Assembly: GCA_947495425.1 (NCBI GenBank)
Contig: CANLYR010000037.1
Span: forward strand, 1 to 47,592
DNA length: 47,592 nucleotides
Source of the DNA: an uncultured Aquimarina sp.
GTDB taxonomy: Bacteria; Bacteroidota; Bacteroidia; Flavobacteriales; Flavobacteriaceae
Direction: 5' to 3'
The notes under the pieces are model-generated. The model had not been told where the DNA came from and did not search any database. It saw only the letters and a program-made list of their open reading frames with translations. Positions 42,608-47,592 of the stretch are shown piece after piece. The position numbers and the translations under genes are program-made. Positions within the stretch are counted from its first letter, which is position 1, and every line of letters starts with the position of its first letter.

Positions 42608-42627
42608 CCTCGAGCGGAGTCGAGAGG
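42608..42627. repeat. Short palindromic repeat CCTCGAGCGGAGTCGAGAGG
   Basis: CCTCGA/TCGAG(A)GG inverted pair of the flavobacterial 'CTCGAGCGGAGTCGAG' kind, located between convergent genes. Confidence 0.6.
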
Positions 42628-42640
42628 TAGTGATAGCACC

Positions 42641-43072
42641 TTATTTCTTTTCAAAAATTTTAATACTTTCTTTTTCAGGTTTTTTTATCCTAACGGTAAT
42701 TTTTTGGTATTCCCAATGTTTACCTTTGCGATGTGCAATAATATCTAGCTTACCTTTCTTTTTAGTCCCTAATAGATTTACAGTAACTGCTACAGTATTA
42801 TGATTGTCACTATATAATACGTCCCCCTCAATTAATCGTAAAAAATTATACGAAGATAGCTTACCTAACTTTTGATTAACTATTTCATTTTCATCAGCCA
42901 TTTCATAGGCTTTATCAATCAATCCGGGTTGTAAATGAGCTGATCCATATCTAAAAGTTGCGTTGCCAGTCATTAAAAAGAAGAAGGTGATCACACAGAG
43001 TATAGCCGAAACAGGTAATATCCATTTCCAATTTCTTTTCCACCAGCTTTTTTTTAGTATTGTCTCATTCAT
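42641..43072 (-). CDS. Coa1/Tim21-like membrane protein
   Basis: 143 aa. The short Trp-rich start (KKSWWKRNWKWILPVSAILCVITFFFLM, one membrane helix about 16-35) and the exported alpha/beta domain (GSAHLQPGLIDKAYEMADENEIVNQKLGKLSSY...EGDVLYSDNHNTVAVTVNLLGTKKKGKLDIIAHRKGKHWEYQKITVRI) match the Coa1 family, named after a cytochrome oxidase assembly factor. Single-pass, domain facing the periplasm. Its neighbours are not respiratory, so the role here is not deduced. Confidence 0.7.
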   Translation of the reverse strand: MNETILKKSWWKRNWKWILPVSAILCVITFFFLMTGNATFRYGSAHLQPGLIDKAYEMADENEIVNQKLGKLSSYNFLRLIEGDVLYSDNHNTVAVTVNLLGTKKKGKLDIIAHRKGKHWEYQKITVRIKKPEKESIKIFEKK

Positions 43073-43328
43073 ATAACCTCTGATTTATGTGTTGTATGAT
43101 ATAAACTGTAGATTGAATGGGTGTGTTGCATATTAAGCACAGGCAACGATTAATCCCAAAACGATTATTTTTTAGTAATATCGTTACCTAATGTGAATAT
43201 TCGATTGATAATAGCGATAGACTCTTATATTCATATTATTAATATATTTTGAGATATTTTCGTATTTAATTTGGATAAGAAATAGTTATGCCATTTCTTT
43301 GTACATAGTTCATAAATTTATTTTTATT

Positions 43329-43452
43329 GTTATCAAGAAAGGTGGAGGGAATAGACCCTATGATACCTTAGCAACCCTTTATAAGTTTTGATATCTTCAT
43401 CAGAATTTTAAAGAAGGTGCTACATTCTATTCGTTTATACGAAATAGATAAC
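43329..43452 (+). ncRNA. SAM-I (S-box) riboswitch upstream of metH
   Basis: 124-nt aptamer, same layout as the one at 25650: P1 GTTATC/GATAAC, AAGAAAGGTGGAGGGA, GACCCTATGATACCTTAGCAACC, AAGGTGCTACATTC. Downstream are a short ATAGC-CTC-GCTAT hairpin (43461-43473) and TTTCTTGA (43486-43493), complementary to aptamer bases 43333-43340. It probably represses the two metH genes when SAM is high. Confidence 0.93.
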
Positions 43453-43583
43453 GAAGACACATAGCCTCGCTATACTTTCCATTATTTTCTTGACACTTAT
43501 TTATGTATTCCTTTATAGATAAAGGACTAATGTTATTATGTTTAAAAAATGAGCGTTAACAAGTTCAGCTTTATAATGTGTAG

Positions 43584-44612
43584 ATGAAAGACTTACAAAA
43601 AATAATAGAAGAGAGAATCCTTGTACTCGATGGGGCTATGGGAACCATGTTACAAAGGCATAAGTTTACTGAAGAAGATTTTAGGGGAGAGCGATTCAAA
43701 GATTGGCCAGTTCCTCTTCAGGGTAATAATGACTTATTAAGCATCACGCAACCCGAAGCAATCAAAGAAGTACATCGACTATATTTTGAAGCCGGAGCTG
43801 ATATTATAGAAACCAATACCTTTTCGGGGACTACCATAGCTATGGCAGATTATGAAATGGAAAGTGTCGTGTATGATTTGAATTATCAATCTGCAAAAAT
43901 AGCAAAAGAAGTAGCCGATGAGTTTACTGCCAAAGAACCACACAAACCTCGATTTGTAGCTGGATCTATAGGTCCAACAAACAGAACAGCAAGTATGTCT
44001 CCCGATGTTAATGATCCGGGTTACAGAGCTGTTACTTTTGATGAATTGCGGATTGCTTATAAACAACAGATTGAAGCGTTAATTGATGGTGGAGCTGATA
44101 TTTTATTAGTTGAAACTGTCTTTGATACGCTTAATGCCAAAGCAGCCCTTTTTGCGATAGAAGAAGTAAAAGAAGAAAGAAGTATAGAAATTCCAGTCAT
44201 GGTGAGTGGTACTATTACAGATGCTAGTGGTAGAACATTATCAGGTCAAACCGCCGAAGCTTTTTTGATATCGATATCCCATATTCCTATGCTTTCTGTA
44301 GGGTTTAATTGTGCGTTGGGAGCAAATCAATTGACACCACATTTAGAAGTCCTTTCTCAAAAAACTCTTTTTGCAGTGTCTGCTCACCCCAATGCCGGAT
44401 TACCAAACGCATTTGGAGAATATGATGAGACTCCCGAACAGATGGCTTCTCAAATTAAAGAATATTTAGATAAAAGTCTTGTCAACATTGTTGGGGGATG
44501 CTGTGGTACTACTCCAGAGCATATTAAGGCAATTGCAGAATTAGCTAAAAAGTATAAACCACGCTCCCTAGCCCCGAATGAGGGAATACTTAGCGAAACG
44601 AATAGATTATAA
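43584..44612 (+). CDS. Methionine synthase, homocysteine-methyltransferase module (split MetH, part 1)
   Basis: 342 aa, equal to the N-terminal homocysteine-binding barrel of MetH. Seen: [59 protein letters not shown], and the zinc thiolates Cys243 (VGFNCALGA) and Cys306-Cys307 ([11 protein letters not shown]). Zinc activates homocysteine for methyl transfer from the B12 carried by the next gene's product. Both ends are intact and the gap to part 2 is 33 bp, so this is a two-gene MetH, common in Bacteroidota, not a frameshift. Confidence 0.95.
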   Translation: MKDLQKIIEERILVLDGAMGTMLQRHKFTEEDFRGERFKDWPVPLQGNNDLLSITQPEAIKEVHRLYFEAGADIIETNTFSGTTIAMADYEMESVVYDLNYQSAKIAKEVADEFTAKEPHKPRFVAGSIGPTNRTASMSPDVNDPGYRAVTFDELRIAYKQQIEALIDGGADILLVETVFDTLNAKAALFAIEEVKEERSIEIPVMVSGTITDASGRTLSGQTAEAFLISISHIPMLSVGFNCALGANQLTPHLEVLSQKTLFAVSAHPNAGLPNAFGEYDETPEQMASQIKEYLDKSLVNIVGGCCGTTPEHIKAIAELAKKYKPRSLAPNEGILSETNRL

Positions 44613-44645
44613 TTATTTCTGAATGAAATTGAGGGTATTCAAAGT

Positions 44646-47447
44646 ATGAGTAAAGAAGAAAAAAATAGATCTAAAGAGAATCAAGTTCCCCCTTTGGGGG
44701 CAGAGGGGGCTAGAAAGTACCTAAAACTCTCTGGTCTTGAACCCATGATCGTTTCGGCAGAAACAAATTTTATCAATGTTGGAGAGCGTACCAATGTGGC
44801 GGGATCACGTAAGTTTTTACGTTTGATCAAAGAAGAACAATTCGATGAAGCACTGGATATTGCAAGACATCAGGTAGAAGGAGGAGCTCAGGTGATCGAT
44901 ATCAATATGGATGACGGGCTTATTGATGGAAAAGAAGCGATGGTACGATTTCTAAATCTTATCATGGCCGAACCCGATATTGCCAGAGTGCCTATTATGA
45001 TTGATAGCTCAAAATGGGATATTATAGAGGCTGGATTGCAAGTGGTGCAAGGGAAGTGTGTGGTAAACTCTATTAGTCTTAAAGAAGGTGAAAAAGAATT
45101 TATCGCGCATGCAAAAGCGATAAAAAGATATGGTGCCGCAGTCATCGTAATGGCATTCGATGAGGTGGGACAAGCTGACAATTACGAACGTAGAATCGAA
45201 ATTTCAAAGCGCTCTTATGACATCTTAGTGAATGTGGTGAAATTTCCGCCAGAAGATATCATTTTTGACCTTAATATTTTTCCGGTGGCTACAGGAATGG
45301 AAGAACACCGTAAAAACGCAATCGATTTTATTGAAGCCACACGATGGGTACGAGAAAATCTCCCGCATTGTAGTGTGAGTGGTGGAGTAAGTAACGTTTC
45401 TTTTTCTTTCAGAGGGAACAATCCCGTTAGAGAAGCTATGCACTCTGTATTTTTATTCCATGCCATCAAAGCAGGCATGAATATGGGAATTGTAAATCCT
45501 ACAATGCTCGAGGTGTATGATGATATCCCCAAAGACCTTTTAGAACATGTAGAAGATGTAATTCTAGATCGCAGAGATGATGCGACAGAACGATTGTTGG
45601 AGTTTGCTGAAACCGTAGTAGGAACGAGTAAAGAAAAAACGATAGATCTTTCGTGGAGAGAGGAATCCTTACAAAATAGAATCACCAGAGCTTTGGTGAA
45701 AGGAATCGATCAATATATTGTTGATGATGTAGAAGAAGCAAGACAAAAGGCAAGCAAGCCTATCGAAGTGATAGAAGGAAATCTAATGACCGGGATGAAT
45801 GTAGTTGGTGACTTATTCGGATCGGGTAAGATGTTTTTGCCACAAGTGGTTAAGTCAGCGCGAGTGATGAAAAAAGCCGTAGCGTATTTACTACCCTACA
45901 TCGAAGAAGAAAAGAAAAAAAATGCCTTGGAAGGAGTGGAGGAAGTAGGGAATAATTCTAACGGGCGTATTTTGATGGCAACCGTAAAAGGAGATGTACA
46001 CGATATAGGGAAAAATATCGTGTCTGTCGTTTTAGGCTGTAACAACTATGAGATTGTCGATATGGGGGTCATGGTGCCTCCAGAAAAAATTATTCAAACT
46101 GCTATTGATGAACAAGTAGATATTATTGGGCTTAGTGGATTAATCACGCCTTCACTAGATGAGATGGTATATCTAGCCAAAGAGATGGAACGTAAAAATT
46201 TTAAAGTTCCTTTGTTAATTGGTGGTGCAACTACTTCCAAAGCGCATACGGCTGTCAAAATTGATCCACAATACAAAAACGCCGTAGTACACGTTAATGA
46301 TGCTTCTAGAGCAGTAACGGTAGTTGGAGACTTATTGAATAAAAGAAGTAATCAGAAATATGTTGGAGACCTAAAAGAAGATTACGAGAAATTTAGAGAA
46401 GGTTTCTTAAAGAGAACCAAGAAAAAAGAATATTTAGCCATTGATGAAGCTCGAAAAAATAAATATAGTATTGATTGGTCAACTTCTGAAATTAAAAAAC
46501 CTAACAAATTAGGAATTCAAGTTATTGAAGATTTCGATATACGATTACTAGAACCCTATATCGATTGGACTCCATTTTTCAGGTCCTGGGATTTGCATGG
46601 TAAATATCCTGCGATTCTAACAGATGCTATTGTTGGCGAACAAGCAACGTCATTATTTAAAGACGGACAAGAATTACTGCAACGGGTTTTTGATGAAAAA
46701 CTCCTAAGTGCAAAGGCTATCTATGGATTGTTTAAAGCCAATACAGTGAATGATGATGATATTGAAGTAAACTATAATCATGATGAGCCTCTCGAGAATG
46801 TACAAGACGAACCAGGTCGAAGCGCTGAAAAGGGTAAGTATATATTCAGAACGCTGCGCCAACAGCTAAAAAAGCATGAGGGCAAGCCTAACTTTGCATT
46901 ATCTGATTTTATAGCGCCCATAGAAAGTGGGATACAGGATTATATAGGCTGCTTTTGTGTCTCCACAGGTTTTGGAACCAAAGAGCTGGCAGAAGCTTTT
47001 GAAGCGGATCTCGATGATTATAATTCGATTATGATCAAAGCATTAGCCGATCGTCTGGCAGAAGCTTTTGCAGAATACCTGCACAAAAAAGTGCGAATAG
47101 AAGATTGGGGGTATGCAAGTACAGAACAACTTACTAATGAAGAATTAATTAAGGAATCGTACAAAGGAATTCGCCCAGCACCAGGATATCCTGCTTGCCC
47201 TGATCATCTCGAAAAATTAACCATTTGGGAGCTGCTTAATGTAAAAGAACAAATTGGAGTCGAATTAACAGAAAGTCTGGCGATGTGGCCCGCAGCATCA
47301 GTATCAGGGTATTATTTTGGAAATCCTGAAGCGCGTTATTTTGGATTAGGAAAAATAAAAGAAGATCAAGTGAGCGATTTTGCAGAAAGGAAAGATATAG
47401 ATTTTGAATATGCCAAAAAATGGCTTAATCCCAATATGCAAGACTAA
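44646..47447 (+). CDS. metH: Methionine synthase, folate/B12/activation modules (split MetH, part 2)
   Basis: 933 aa. Domains in order: methyltetrahydrofolate-binding barrel (about 25-300; [46 protein letters not shown]), cap (about 330-420), cobalamin-binding Rossmann domain (DVHDIGKN, His452 ligand; [27 protein letters not shown]), and SAM-dependent activation domain (about 620-930; [33 protein letters not shown]). It moves methyl from folate to B12 to homocysteine. Odd: residues about 16-22 (VPPLGAEGA) are encoded by a G/C-rich palindromic repeat inserted in frame just before the barrel. Confidence 0.96.
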   Translation: MSKEEKNRSKENQVPPLGAEGARKYLKLSGLEPMIVSAETNFINVGERTNVAGSRKFLRLIKEEQFDEALDIARHQVEGGAQVIDINMDDGLIDGKEAMVRFLNLIMAEPDIARVPIMIDSSKWDIIEAGLQVVQGKCVVNSISLKEGEKEFIAHAKAIKRYGAAVIVMAFDEVGQADNYERRIEISKRSYDILVNVVKFPPEDIIFDLNIFPVATGMEEHRKNAIDFIEATRWVRENLPHCSVSGGVSNVSFSFRGNNPVREAMHSVFLFHAIKAGMNMGIVNPTMLEVYDDIPKDLLEHVEDVILDRRDDATERLLEFAETVVGTSKEKTIDLSWREESLQNRITRALVKGIDQYIVDDVEEARQKASKPIEVIEGNLMTGMNVVGDLFGSGKMFLPQVVKSARVMKKAVAYLLPYIEEEKKKNALEGVEEVGNNSNGRILMATVKGDVHDIGKNIVSVVLGCNNYEIVDMGVMVPPEKIIQTAIDEQVDIIGLSGLITPSLDEMVYLAKEMERKNFKVPLLIGGATTSKAHTAVKIDPQYKNAVVHVNDASRAVTVVGDLLNKRSNQKYVGDLKEDYEKFREGFLKRTKKKEYLAIDEARKNKYSIDWSTSEIKKPNKLGIQVIEDFDIRLLEPYIDWTPFFRSWDLHGKYPAILTDAIVGEQATSLFKDGQELLQRVFDEKLLSAKAIYGLFKANTVNDDDIEVNYNHDEPLENVQDEPGRSAEKGKYIFRTLRQQLKKHEGKPNFALSDFIAPIESGIQDYIGCFCVSTGFGTKELAEAFEADLDDYNSIMIKALADRLAEAFAEYLHKKVRIEDWGYASTEQLTNEELIKESYKGIRPAPGYPACPDHLEKLTIWELLNVKEQIGVELTESLAMWPAASVSGYYFGNPEARYFGLGKIKEDQVSDFAERKDIDFEYAKKWLNPNMQD
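44686..44710. repeat. Palindromic repeat inside the metH reading frame
   Basis: TTCCCCCTTTGGGGGCAGAGGGGG-type word (CCCCC-TTT-GGGGG) read in frame as VPPLGAEGA. It belongs to the same repeat kind as the intergenic copies at 36102 and 42213. Confidence 0.7.
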
Positions 47448-47477
47448 TTAAATAGCTTATTTGGGTAGTTAGATATA

Positions 47478-47592
47478 GTGCCTGCTCGCAGGCACGGTCC
47501 TGAGGAATGCAAGATCGGTCCTGAGGAATGCAAGATCGGTCCTGAGGAATGCAAGATCGGTCCTGAGGAATGCAAGATCGGTCCTGAGGAAT
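47478..47592. repeat. Hairpin plus perfect 21-bp tandem repeat, runs off the window
   Basis: GTGCCTGCTCGCAGGCAC (47478-47495) is a palindrome. From 47496 a 21-bp unit (GGTCCTGAGGAATGC then AAGATC) repeats without a mismatch at 47496, 47517, 47538 and 47559, and is cut off in the fifth copy at the window end. Confidence 0.9.

Noticed and set aside
44612..44646. MetH split by a nonsense or frameshift mutation
   Set aside because: The break lies exactly between domains, both parts have proper starts, and this two-gene form is usual in Bacteroidota.
47496..47592. CRISPR array
   Set aside because: Direct 21-bp tandem units without spacers.
1..47592. tRNA or rRNA genes
   Set aside because: I saw no cloverleaf with the GTTCGA-type T-loop and no rRNA-like conserved blocks.

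Overview
The window looks like chromosomal DNA of a marine Flavobacteriaceae bacterium (Bacteroidota); an Aquimarina-like genus is my guess, not something proved here. The reasons: AT-rich sequence, start codons preceded by A-rich tracts without Shine-Dalgarno motifs, TAnnTTTG-type -7 boxes, many lipoproteins whose lipobox Cys is followed by an acidic run (a flavobacterial surface-export pattern), a SNF2 helicase, split MetH, a HEPN-tailed sulfite reductase, and short G/C-rich palindromes of the type scattered through flavobacterial intergenic DNA.

Layout. (1) 1-10.4 kb is an accessory region: a 5'-truncated TPR/LuxR regulator, a calpain-like cysteine-protease lipoprotein, two tandem tectonin-repeat lipoproteins, an unknown lipoprotein, then on the minus strand an NTF2-like protein, a GG-leader Cys-rich peptide, a lipoprotein and a Cys-rich secreted protein, and finally an S41 protease. 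(2) 10.4-18.1 kb: a hidden 21-bp-period repeat field, a frameshifted gene fragment, an amidohydrolase, a SNF2 helicase, a WbpE-like sugar aminotransferase, KDO transferase (waaA), and a foldback element. (3) 18.1-24 kb: DUF2461, deoxynucleoside kinase, DUF302 lipoprotein, a small membrane-anchored protein, DoxX-like, DUF1624 acyltransferase-like, and two paralogous small secreted proteins. (4) 24-32.4 kb is the methionine locus: metK transcribed leftward behind a probable SAM-II aptamer, and metY-metX-thrA-osmC-metZ transcribed rightward behind a SAM-I aptamer. (5) 32.4-34 kb: a second GG-leader Cys peptide, a decayed gene and a lipocalin-like lipoprotein. (6) 34.1-42.6 kb is the assimilatory sulfate-reduction locus: DUF2061-cysH-cysD-cysN-sulfite reductase(HEPN)-cobA-precorrin-2 dehydrogenase-ferredoxin reductase, then a strong terminator and a 2Fe-2S ferredoxin. 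(7) 42.6-47.6 kb: a Coa1-like protein, a second SAM-I riboswitch and the two-gene MetH, ending in a 21-bp tandem repeat that runs off the window.

How it works together: sulfate is activated (CysD/N), reduced (CysH, then Sir using FNR/ferredoxin electrons and siroheme made by CobA/CysG-N), sulfide is put onto activated homoserine (ThrA, MetX, MetY/MetZ), homocysteine is methylated by split MetH, and MetK makes SAM. SAM probably feeds back through three RNA sensors of two unrelated classes.

The observations I find most worth following are: the back-to-back SAM-II/SAM-I arrangement and a shared candidate expression platform on both SAM-I elements; a pair of GG-leader peptides with an RCYNSC core lying 25 kb apart; a family of about 20-bp end motifs that bounds a foldback element and sits next to two truncated genes; and the degenerate 21-bp array. 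All family assignments are from reading the sequence; no search was run.
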